Shown here piece after piece: positions 32,917 to 40,351 of a DNA stretch of 41,420 nt; position 1 is the first letter of the stretch; each line of letters opens with the position of its first letter. The notes under the pieces are model-generated. The model ran no database searches and was not told the origin of the DNA. It was given only the letters and a program-made list of their open reading frames with translations. Source of the stretch: a virus. The stretch is from positions 1 through 41,420 of IMG/VR virus record IMGVR_UViG_3300023184_000249; one strand, 5' to 3'. A program made the position numbers and the translations under genes.

Positions 32917-35900
32917 GCGGCAATCTCCATGGCTATGAGCCAGATATTGGTGCTGGTTAATGTGCTTGAGGCATTACTGATTTTTTGTTGTAATTTGTAG
33001 GTCACAGCACTGGTTGTGCCTGGACTGTCTTGATATGAATATGCGATGCTGCCTGCACCCCCTATACCACCACCTGCAATGTTACTTCCATAGTTTTGTA
33101 TCTGCAGACTAATGCTGGGGCTTCTGACCAACTGTGTGTCTGCTGTTACATTGGCTCCAGCCACAGCAGTAAAACTTGTGGTTCCAGTTGCCAAAAGCAC
33201 AATACGGCTGGTCACACTTGATGGTGTGATAGTTACTGTGGCCAAACTCACATCTACATAAGTAGTACTGTTGGTTATACTACCACCCAGGCTAGAACTC
33301 ATCACAGTTTGAATCACCGATCCTAGAGGCATGCTTGATGCGGCAAAACGTCGGTAAGTTGTTATGTACTGATTGCTGTCCACGCTGAGAGCATTGGTGC
33401 CATTAGTCTGCAAGTTTATAGCAGTTGTATTGGCCAATACACTGGCTGTAACAGTATCACTGCGTACCTGACCTGCCACAACATTGCCTGCCACAACATT
33501 GCCTGCCACGCTGACAGTTTGCAAGAAAGCAGTGTTAAAATATGAACTGGCGTTACCGATGTTAAATGACACATTGGCCACTGGCAACATGTTTCCCGAT
33601 ATAGCCACATTGGCCACTACACCACCAGCAAATGCAGGTGAATTGCTATCAACCCAATATGTGCTAGTGCCATCGCTGATATATTCATACAACACATCAT
33701 TGGTAGTATCATACCATTGATCCGCTACGCTAGGAGAGGGTGGAGGTGCTACATTGGCTGTGTAAATAATGCCAAATGGTACAGGTGCACCATTGGCATA
33801 ATAATAATTGTTAGTGAGTATGGCACCTGTATCTATATTGCCTGTGACACTGAGATTGGCCAATGTTCCAACTGTGTTAACTGTTACGTTAGAAAGTTGG
33901 CTACCGTCGCCGATGAAATAATTTGCTAAAACATTACCAGTAGCACTTATCAGTCCAGTGACATATTCTCCTGAAGGAGTAAACAATGCTACATTACTGG
34001 TACCATTGAGATTGATACTGACATTACCATTAACTCCAAGCACCTTGACATTACTTGTGCCATTGTCAATTGACGAACCACCTGAAGAAATAATACCCGT
34101 TAATTGACTACCATTACCAAAATAGTATTGTCCAATAATATTGCCACCTGCTGATATTCTACTATCAACATTAATATTTCCAGCATGTACGTTGCCAGTG
34201 TCTACGTTACCGCCTGTAATATTGCCAGTGGCTGTGATGTATCCGGTGGTTAGTAAATTACCACCCTGCACTTGTCCTGTAGCACCTACAATGTAAGATG
34301 TAATTGTTCCGCCAGGAGCATTGAGATTGCCGCCCTGAATATTGCCTGTGGCTGAAACTTGTCCGCTAGTTGTGACATTACCAGTAACAACATTGGCTAT
34401 TGCTGTAACTGTAGTTCCTGTAACTGTGGTCCCAACTATGTTGTTGCCTGTGATATTTCCACCAGCACTAATAGTTGTTGTTACTGTGACTGTGTTGGCA
34501 TTGACTCTACTAGCATCAACGTTGCCACCAGTTATATTACCTGTAGCCGATATCTGTCCCGAAGTTTGTAAATTACCACCAGTAATCGTGGCTGTGGTTG
34601 AAACTGGGCCAGTAAGGCTTACCAAGTTCCCTGTGTAAGTGGGCAAGAAGGCTGCCACGTTGGCATTTGAGTAATTGCCAGCAGGTAAATTTGTGAGTTG
34701 ACTGCCGTCTCCAATGAAGTATGCGGCAGTTGTGATATTGCCTGTGGCACTCACTGGACCACTAACTGTTACATTACCGGCATTTACTCTGCCAACATCT
34801 ACATTGCCACCTGTGATGTTGCCAACTATGGAGATGTTGCCACCCACAATGTTGGCCGTGGTTCTCAACAGGCCTGTTAGACTTGGTATGCTTCCTGTAT
34901 AAGTAGGAAGGTATGCGGCCACATTGGCGTTTGAATAGTTACCGGCAGGCAGGTTTGTGAGTTGACTGCCATCACCAATAAAGTACGCACTGGTTGTGAT
35001 GTTGGCCACTGCTGATATTAAACCACTGGCAGTGATATTGGCCGCGTTGATTCGATTGGTATCAAGATTGGCCGCAGTGATATTGCCTGATGCCAATATT
35101 GTGCCTGAGGTTTGTAAGTTACCGCCAGTGACGTTGGCCGTGGTTGTGACTGGGCCTGTGAGGCTCGCTAAATTGCCTGTATAAGTGGGCAAGAAAGCAG
35201 CCACATTGGCATTGCCATAGTTGGCATTGATACCAGTTAGTAAACTGCCGTCACCAATAAAGTAACTGCTGGTGGTGATGTTGCCAATTGCACTTATAGT
35301 TGTGCCCACGGTGACATAACCAGCGTTTAATCTACCAGTAGCAACATTGCCACCAGTGATGTTGCCTGTGGCAGAAATCTGTCCTGCGGTTCGTAAATTG
35401 CCACCTGAAACGTTGGCAGTGGTTGTGACTGGTCCCGTTAAACTGACCAAGTTGCCTGTGTATGTGGGCAAGAAATCTGCTACATTTGAGTTGCCGTAAC
35501 CAATGTTGATGCCTGACAGTAGCGCACCGTTGCCTAAAATATAGTTGCCAGAGATATTGCCAGTTGCACTTACCGTACCAGCAACATACACGCCTGTATC
35601 AGCAAAGGTCACAACATTGCTGGTGCCATTGACTGTGACAAAGATATTTGACCCTGGGCTAGGTATCAAGATATTGCTAGTGCCGTTGACCACTTCACTG
35701 CCTGTGGTGGCCACAATACCTGTGAGTTGACTGCCGTTGCCAATGAAATAATTGGCTGTGATGTTGCCTGTTGTGGTTATACCACCCGTTGTGTCAATGC
35801 CACCTGTGCCCAGATACACGGAGTTGAAACGCAGGCTGGGTGTACCTATGTCATAAACGTCATTTAGCCTTGGAAACAAGGTGTTGTTGAACTGCACACG

Positions 35901-36104
35901 CCCAATGCCAGACGGACTTAGAATCAAATTGCTGTTGAGAACAGTGGTGGTAATTGTGTTATTGGCAATTTGAATGTTGCTGAGTACCGGGCCAGCCGCA
36001 AAAATCTGATTGAAGTTTTCGTTGGTATAGTCAAATGCCGTGCGTAACGGATCGCCTTGCCCGTCATCGGGAACTGCGCCAATGTCAATGATGTACTGTG
36101 CCAT
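32913..36104 (-). CDS. Repetitive tail-fibre-like protein (1063 aa)
   Basis: The N-terminus AQYIIDIGAVPDDGQGDPLR followed by TAFDYTNENFNQIF is a known opening of T4-like aquatic phage fibres. VQFNNTLFPRLNDVYDIGT leads into repeats separated by NANVAAFLPTYTGNLASLTG boxes and SAYFIGDGSQLTNLPAGN boxes, a different periodicity from the two giant neighbours. Near residue 830 it has PPPSPSVADQWYDTTNDVLY and TYWVDSNSPAFAGGVVANVA, as in the 1916-aa fibre. The C-terminal 130 residues are a separate beta domain ending NIWLIAMEIAA, which is probably the distal tip. A late-type promoter lies upstream. Confidence 0.75.
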   Translation of the reverse strand: MAQYIIDIGAVPDDGQGDPLRTAFDYTNENFNQIFAAGPVLSNIQIANNTITTTVLNSNLILSPSGIGRVQFNNTLFPRLNDVYDIGTPSLRFNSVYLGTGGIDTTGGITTTGNITANYFIGNGSQLTGIVATTGSEVVNGTSNILIPSPGSNIFVTVNGTSNVVTFADTGVYVAGTVSATGNISGNYILGNGALLSGINIGYGNSNVADFLPTYTGNLVSLTGPVTTTANVSGGNLRTAGQISATGNITGGNVATGRLNAGYVTVGTTISAIGNITTSSYFIGDGSLLTGINANYGNANVAAFLPTYTGNLASLTGPVTTTANVTGGNLQTSGTILASGNITAANLDTNRINAANITASGLISAVANITTSAYFIGDGSQLTNLPAGNYSNANVAAYLPTYTGSIPSLTGLLRTTANIVGGNISIVGNITGGNVDVGRVNAGNVTVSGPVSATGNITTAAYFIGDGSQLTNLPAGNYSNANVAAFLPTYTGNLVSLTGPVSTTATITGGNLQTSGQISATGNITGGNVDASRVNANTVTVTTTISAGGNITGNNIVGTTVTGTTVTAIANVVTGNVTTSGQVSATGNIQGGNLNAPGGTITSYIVGATGQVQGGNLLTTGYITATGNITGGNVDTGNVHAGNINVDSRISAGGNIIGQYYFGNGSQLTGIISSGGSSIDNGTSNVKVLGVNGNVSINLNGTSNVALFTPSGEYVTGLISATGNVLANYFIGDGSQLSNVTVNTVGTLANLSVTGNIDTGAILTNNYYYANGAPVPFGIIYTANVAPPPSPSVADQWYDTTNDVLYEYISDGTSTYWVDSNSPAFAGGVVANVAISGNMLPVANVSFNIGNASSYFNTAFLQTVSVAGNVVAGNVVAGQVRSDTVTASVLANTTAINLQTNGTNALSVDSNQYITTYRRFAASSMPLGSVIQTVMSSSLGGSITNSTTYVDVSLATVTITPSSVTSRIVLLATGTTSFTAVAGANVTADTQLVRSPSISLQIQNYGSNIAGGGIGGAGSIAYSYQDSPGTTSAVTYKLQQKISNASSTLTSTNIWLIAMEIAA

Positions 36105-36123
36105 AGATTAGAGTCTCTGAGTG

Positions 36124-36131
36124 TATTTACC
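36124..36131 (-). promoter_or_regulatory. Late-type promoter (GGTAAATA) for the 1063-aa fibre gene
   Basis: The minus strand reads GGTAAATA, two bases off consensus, 19 bases before the ATG at 36104. It lies in the short gap after the 195-aa gene. Confidence 0.5.
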
Positions 36132-36162
36132 GTAATCAAACACACCCAGTGTTTGGCATTTG

Positions 36163-36750
36163 CTAGAGATCTTGACCAGTTTGCACTCTATCCTGAAACA
36201 TCAGCATGGGTATATGAAGGAAATTGTTGAAAACTTTCAAGTCCTTGATGTCTGCTGTGGTGACACCGCACACACGCACAAAGGTTGTTTGAGGGAAATC
36301 TCTAGCAATTGTGCATAACTGTTTGACCCAATTGCCTGTGTAGGTGGGTGCGGCGTCAGATTTCTTGTAGTGATCGGTTCCAGCATATACATTATTGAAC
36401 TTGTGATTCAGTGTGGGGCCCAGGTCAAATCCCAAAAGATACACTGTTTGATGTCCATCCAGTGCTGCCAGTGCCACAGCAATAGGTCCAGAACTGTTGC
36501 CGTGATATTTGTTGGGCACAGGCAATGCACCCAGTGCTTTCATGGGTTTTCTAGTGTGAAATCTATGGTGGGCACTGTAGCCACGGTTTTGAATCTCTTC
36601 TGCAATGGGTCGATCTGTAGCCACAAGACAATCAGGCTCAAAATCTCTGTAGAGTCCGTTGCAACCATAGATCTTGCCCAAGGGTCTCAACTGATTTAGA
36701 TCCTGTGCCTGCCGGCTCACACCGTTGCCCAATACAAATGCTAGAGTCAT
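36163..36750 (-). CDS. Sialyltransferase/Maf-like Rossmann protein (putative glycosyltransferase)
   Basis: This protein has 195 aa. The N-terminus LAFVLGNGVSRQAQDL and then IYGCNGLYRDFEPDCLVATD reproduce the GNGPS-L ... CN-x-F ... D layout of GT42 sialyltransferases and Maf/DUF115-like proteins. SSGPIAVALAALDGHQTVYL-LGFDL resembles the later TSG...A..A..LGYKEIYLSGIDF region of those enzymes. It is shorter than most, so it may be a minimal domain or have lost activity. GGGGGA serves as ribosome-binding site and lies inside the terminator hairpin of the upstream gene. Function is inferred from motif layout only. Confidence 0.5.
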   Translation of the reverse strand: MTLAFVLGNGVSRQAQDLNQLRPLGKIYGCNGLYRDFEPDCLVATDRPIAEEIQNRGYSAHHRFHTRKPMKALGALPVPNKYHGNSSGPIAVALAALDGHQTVYLLGFDLGPTLNHKFNNVYAGTDHYKKSDAAPTYTGNWVKQLCTIARDFPQTTFVRVCGVTTADIKDLKVFNNFLHIPMLMFQDRVQTGQDL

Positions 36751-36780
36751 AAAAAATCCCCCTTGTAGTTAGCAAGAGGG
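36751..36780 (-). terminator. Terminator hairpin that also carries the next gene's ribosome-binding site
   Basis: On the minus strand CCCTCTTG and CAAGGGGG form an eight-base stem (one G-T pair) with a seven-base loop, followed by A and six T, then directly ATG. The 3' arm of the stem is the Shine-Dalgarno of the gene starting at 36750. Confidence 0.7.
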
Positions 36781-36798
36781 ATGTGAGAGTGATACAAA

Positions 36799-37629
36799 TT
36801 AACTTGTGACGTTGACCACTTGAGCCAATTGCAGTGAACCATTGTTTGCATCCACACCGTTGATAATTTCTGCACCAGACCATGTGACTGTTCCTTCGTC
36901 TGTGAAGAAGTTGGTTGGGTAGAAGTTTTCACTTGAGTAGATGTTTTCACCATCATTTGAGTTGCTGTAGTTGCCATAGGTCATGCCGTTCCAGTCACGA
37001 ATCCACTTGTTGGTGATATAACTGGCATATACTGCACTTGAATCGCCTACTGAGTATTCAATACTCATGTTACCGGCTGTTGGGCTGCCTGTGTTTGACA
37101 ACACGCAGACACCAACTGGATAGCCTTCACCTGTTCCCGATCCCACTGCTACCGCAGTAAAGATGTCGCCAACTGCCGCATCAGCACCAGCACCACAAGC
37201 CTGCCAGTTGGTTGTGCCAAGTGTGGAGATTTGATATGCTTGTCCAACAATAAAACTTTCATCTGCTGTGGCACTGGCTGTGTAGGCCACCAAGAACTTG
37301 TGCGCACCTTTCTGACGTATGATGCGTCCGTTGCCAGCACTGGTACTGCTTCCATCTGCAAGACTGATATTGACCTGTGCCAAGATCTCTGGGAATGTGG
37401 CACTGGCTGTGCTGGTAGTAGGTGAACCGCCAACCACACCCAAGAATTGGTTGGAATTCAGTGTGTCTGCTGAATTGTATGGTGTTGCTGGTGATGTCAA
37501 ACTGCCAAAGTTGGGATAACCTGCGTCGGTCAAGACATTTTGGTTGTAGGTGGTTACTTCGGGATTGGAACCGGTAACTGTGCTACCAGAACCAATGTTG
37601 GTTTTTTGAATTTTGAGTGCTCTTCCCAT
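36799..37629 (-). CDS. Virion structural-type protein of T4-like aquatic phages
   Basis: This protein has 276 aa. The ATG at 37629 is chosen because AAGGAG lies nine bases upstream; a longer frame has no such site. It begins MGRALKIQKTNIGSGSTV. A domain near residues 125-175 (FIVGQAYQISTLGTTNWQAC then GDIFTAVAVGSGTGEG) matches a small module repeated in many phage structural proteins (V-G-x-x-Y-x-I-x-x-x-G-T-T...G.GTG). The C-terminal part is Asn/Ser/Tyr-rich. It lies downstream of gp23 in the minus-strand order, with its own late-type promoter and a long hairpin-rich leader. The exact role is unknown. Confidence 0.65.
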   Translation of the reverse strand: MGRALKIQKTNIGSGSTVTGSNPEVTTYNQNVLTDAGYPNFGSLTSPATPYNSADTLNSNQFLGVVGGSPTTSTASATFPEILAQVNISLADGSSTSAGNGRIIRQKGAHKFLVAYTASATADESFIVGQAYQISTLGTTNWQACGAGADAAVGDIFTAVAVGSGTGEGYPVGVCVLSNTGSPTAGNMSIEYSVGDSSAVYASYITNKWIRDWNGMTYGNYSNSNDGENIYSSENFYPTNFFTDEGTVTWSGAEIINGVDANNGSLQLAQVVNVTS

Positions 37630-37712
37630 TTGATTTCTCCTTATAGAAGCCCCATGCGGGTTCCAGCCGCTACGCAGTGGTACTGCATAAAACGCACTAT
37701 TGCGTTGACAAG

Positions 37713-37720
37713 TATTTAGC
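37713..37720 (-). promoter_or_regulatory. Late-type promoter (GCTAAATA) with long structured leader
   Basis: The minus strand reads GCTAAATA, two bases off consensus. The ATG at 37629 is about 80 bases downstream. The leader contains AACGCA-ATAG-TGCGTT and GCAGT-ACC-ACTGC hairpins before the AAGGAG site. Confidence 0.5.
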
Positions 37721-37755
37721 ATGACACAGTTTATTTTGCTGGGCACAGTGGGTTA

Positions 37756-37763
37756 CTTAAATA
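37756..37763 (+). promoter_or_regulatory. Late-type promoter (CTTAAATA), five bases before the start codon
   Basis: CTTAAATA ends at 37763 and the ATG is at 37769, the same spacing as at 13606/13612. The predicted first transcribed base is the A of the ATG. No ribosome-binding site is visible. Confidence 0.5.
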
Positions 37764-37768
37764 TCTTC

Positions 37769-38926
37769 ATGACCACAGACGATCTAATTGCCTCGGGCAA
37801 CCTGGCCAGAGAACAACACCAACCTGCTCAGGCCATAGCCCTCTATGCACAGGCTTTTGTGCAAGATCCCAACTGTTTTGCAGGCTTCAACAACTATGGC
37901 AATGTGTTGAGAGAAATGGGCCATGCACAACGTGCCATACCTTTTTTGGAAACTGCTAGACTGATAGATCCTGCCAGTGTCACAGCCGAATTCAATCTGG
38001 CCGTGGCACATCTCATGCTGGGCAATTATGAACCAGGTTGGCGCTTGTATGAAAGTCGTTGGCGCTACGAACACTTGGAGGGTACCAAACCTCAACTGCC
38101 TAGACCTGAGTGGGCCGGCGAAGACCTGCGTGGCAAAACCATCTTGGTCATAGGCGAGCAAGGACTGGGAGATCAAATTCAATTCTTGAGATTCTGCGGC
38201 AATTTGCAGGACCTGGGTGCCAAAATTCGCCTGCATGTGAGTCCCAGTATCAAGCCCTTGTTGATCAACACGCCACCTGCTATACTGAGTGTTACCAGCA
38301 ACACCGAAGATGTCATAGGCGAATTTGACTACTGGGTAGCCATGATGAGCCTGCCTAGAATCTTGAACATGCGCTTGGAAAATGTACAACACTATTTGCA
38401 GTATGTGCAACCTGATCCTGAGCGTGTGAAAATCTGGGCTGAGAGATTGGGCATTCCCAAAACTCGCATGAGAATTGGTGTGGCATGGTCAGGCCGTAGA
38501 GACTCCTGGATCAATCAACACAAGAGCATGCCAGCCGAAACCATGGCCGAACTTGTAAAAAAGTTTCCTGAACACCAATGGATCAATCTACAGGTGGATG
38601 CCAGTGATCAAGACACAGAGGTCATCAAGGCCGCAGGCGTAGAATGTTATCCTGGTACCATAAACGATTTTGCTGACACAGCCGCACTCATGCATCACAT
38701 GGATCTTGTGATCAGTGTGGACACAGCAGCCGCACACCTAGCAGGTGCCATGGGTCGTCCGGTATGGATTCCGCTCAATGCCTACGGGCACTGCTGGCGC
38801 TGGATGCAGAATCGTGATGATTCACCTTGGTACACCACTGCTAGACTGTTTCGTCAAGAACGCTACGGCGACTGGTCAGCACCCATGTCCAAGATTGAAA
38901 AGTTCTTGGGATTTTTTAAGATCTAA
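37769..38926 (+). CDS. TPR-containing glycosyltransferase (GT9/heptosyltransferase-like)
   Basis: This protein has 385 aa from MTTDDLIASGNLAREQ at 37769; an in-frame start 16 codons earlier would lie upstream of the predicted promoter. About three TPR repeats occupy residues 1-110 (QPAQAIALYAQAFVQDPNC, NYGNVLREMGHAQRAIPFLE, FNLAVAHLMLGNYEPGWRLY). The transferase domain then has ILVIGEQGLGDQIQFLRFCG, MRIGVAWSGRRDSW and DLVISVDTAAAHLAGAMGRP, the usual GT9-type nucleotide-sugar signatures, and ends WTxxxY-like SPWYTTARLFRQ. It could modify virion proteins or host surface sugars. It sits alone on the plus strand among minus-strand genes, as an acquired cargo gene would. Confidence 0.85.
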   Translation: MTTDDLIASGNLAREQHQPAQAIALYAQAFVQDPNCFAGFNNYGNVLREMGHAQRAIPFLETARLIDPASVTAEFNLAVAHLMLGNYEPGWRLYESRWRYEHLEGTKPQLPRPEWAGEDLRGKTILVIGEQGLGDQIQFLRFCGNLQDLGAKIRLHVSPSIKPLLINTPPAILSVTSNTEDVIGEFDYWVAMMSLPRILNMRLENVQHYLQYVQPDPERVKIWAERLGIPKTRMRIGVAWSGRRDSWINQHKSMPAETMAELVKKFPEHQWINLQVDASDQDTEVIKAAGVECYPGTINDFADTAALMHHMDLVISVDTAAAHLAGAMGRPVWIPLNAYGHCWRWMQNRDDSPWYTTARLFRQERYGDWSAPMSKIEKFLGFFKI

Positions 38927-38947
38927 AAAAAGCACCCCTTGGGGTGC
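38925..38947 (-). terminator. Minus-strand terminator hairpin
   Basis: On the minus strand GCACCCC and GGGGTGC form a hairpin followed by seven T. On the plus strand there is no T run after it, so it acts mainly on minus-strand transcripts. It overlaps the last bases of the plus-strand glycosyltransferase gene. Confidence 0.75.
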
Positions 38948-38977
38948 CAAACTTCCCATCCCAGGGGAGTTGTTAGA

Positions 38978-38985
38978 TATTTATT
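38978..38985 (-). promoter_or_regulatory. Orphan T4-type late promoter (AATAAATA)
   Basis: The minus strand reads AATAAATA, one base off consensus. The next minus-strand gene is more than 1.3 kb away, and a terminator lies only about 30 bases downstream, so any transcript would be about 45-50 bases. Confidence 0.4.
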
Positions 38986-39063
38986 CGGGCACGGCATTGG
39001 TCACCGTGGCGATCATACTGCAATCTCGCCTTTTATATAACAAATATTCAACAAAAATAAAAT

Positions 39064-39090
39064 AAAAAACCCGCCGAAGCGGGTTTTTTT
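39064..39090. terminator. Bidirectional terminator downstream of gp23
   Basis: AAAAAACCCGC and GCGGGTTTTTT form an eleven-base stem. On the minus strand the loop is TTCG, a very stable tetraloop. It can end both the gp23 transcript (minus) and read-through from the glycosyltransferase (plus). Confidence 0.9.
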
Positions 39091-39115
39091 GGAGTTGCAA
39101 AGCAACAAGTCCTTC

Positions 39116-40327
39116 TTAGGAGAACGACAAATTGCTGACGGCAATTTCTCCCACATAATCTCCGGCATTGCCGAAACTTGATGCGGTATTAGTGAGTTCG
39201 ATAAACCCGTAACGTGTCATAAATGATACGACTGGTTCAAAGGTTGTTGGATCCAACACAACACCGCTTGACATCAATGGGATGTATGGGCAGTAGAATG
39301 CTGGAGCGTCTGCTTCGCTTGAACCCTTGTAACCAACCAACACAGGAGTTGTGTCACTTGCATAAGAGTCAACAAACACACGCATAGCGCCGTTCAATGT
39401 ACCAACAAACTTGGTGTTTGTAGGTGCTTCGAATGTACCTTCTGTAGTACGTGCAAAAGCACTAGTGGTTGCAGATTGCAACACTGTCAAACTTGCAGAT
39501 GAAACAACAGCATAGTTACCTGCGCCACGACGTGTACGTTGGGCGATCAAGTTAGCAACACGGTTGATCAAAACTGCCAATGCGGCATGTTCGTCACCAA
39601 CGAATGTAGCAGTACCTGAAACGGTTGCTTGGTTGTATGTGTACTCAGTTGCGGCCAAACTGCGGAGACTCAAAAGAATCTCTTGGTCAATTTCAGCAGT
39701 GATCTCTTGAGCCAAAGCAGCCATGATTTCGGCTTCTACGTCGATACCATGCATTGCTTGTGCGTCTTGAGCGGCTTCAAATGTCCAACGTGCTTGCAAC
39801 TTGCGAGTCTTGGCTTCAACAGCCTGCTTCAAGATTTGCACGCTAATTTGACGACCACCACTACCTTCTAACACAGATGTATTGGCACCAGTGTAGATGT
39901 TTTGTGTTGGGTCAACAGTACCTGCTGTCACACTTGATGCTGAAGAATATGCTTGAGCAATCAAGAATGGGCTCAACGCTTCTTGGCCAGCGGCAGTGCT
40001 GGTAGCGGCTGCTGAGTTGTCAGTCATGGTGTTGGCATAACGCACACGCAGTGTGTGGATCTGACCAACTGGGCCTGTCATGGGCTGAACGCCTACCAAC
40101 TCGTTAGCGATAACTGTTGGCATCACACGACGGATAACTGGCAAAATCACACGGTTCAGCGTTGCAATGTTGCCACTGCCTGTTGAACCAGAACTTGCGT
40201 TTTCCTTCAAGTACTTGCGAGTGTTTTCTAAGATAACACTCATTGAGTTGCGCTTGGAACCGTTCAAACCTTCAAGCAATGCTTCTTTGGTCTCGCCCCA
40301 GCGACTTTCTAATAGTTGTTCTGACAT
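39116..40327 (-). CDS. gp23: Major capsid protein (gp23-like)
   Basis: This protein has 403 aa, shorter than T4 gp23 (521 aa). The N-terminal region (MSEQLLESRWGETKEALLEG) leads to VILENTRKYLKE followed by N, where L-K-E near residue 42 is a likely prohead-protease cut. Then NRVILPVIRRVMPTVIANEL, VGVQPMTGPVGQIHTLRVRY and later ARWTFEAAQDAQAMHGIDVE with EITAEIDQEILLSLRSLAA are typical of T4-like capsid proteins. The C-terminal domain has PAFYCPYIPLMSSGVVLDP and TRYGFIELT. It forms the head shell. AAGGAG precedes the ATG, and the gene follows gp22 by 24 bases, so both share a transcript. Confidence 0.95.
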   Translation of the reverse strand: MSEQLLESRWGETKEALLEGLNGSKRNSMSVILENTRKYLKENASSGSTGSGNIATLNRVILPVIRRVMPTVIANELVGVQPMTGPVGQIHTLRVRYANTMTDNSAAATSTAAGQEALSPFLIAQAYSSASSVTAGTVDPTQNIYTGANTSVLEGSGGRQISVQILKQAVEAKTRKLQARWTFEAAQDAQAMHGIDVEAEIMAALAQEITAEIDQEILLSLRSLAATEYTYNQATVSGTATFVGDEHAALAVLINRVANLIAQRTRRGAGNYAVVSSASLTVLQSATTSAFARTTEGTFEAPTNTKFVGTLNGAMRVFVDSYASDTTPVLVGYKGSSEADAPAFYCPYIPLMSSGVVLDPTTFEPVVSFMTRYGFIELTNTASSFGNAGDYVGEIAVSNLSFS

Positions 40328-40351
40328 TTCTGTCTCCTTTTCCTTGGTTTT

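Noticed and set aside
37784-38410. Minus-strand open frame of 208 codons inside the TPR glycosyltransferase gene
   Set aside because: The plus-strand frame carries clear TPR and GT9 motifs; the antisense frame shows no family pattern and no start signals.
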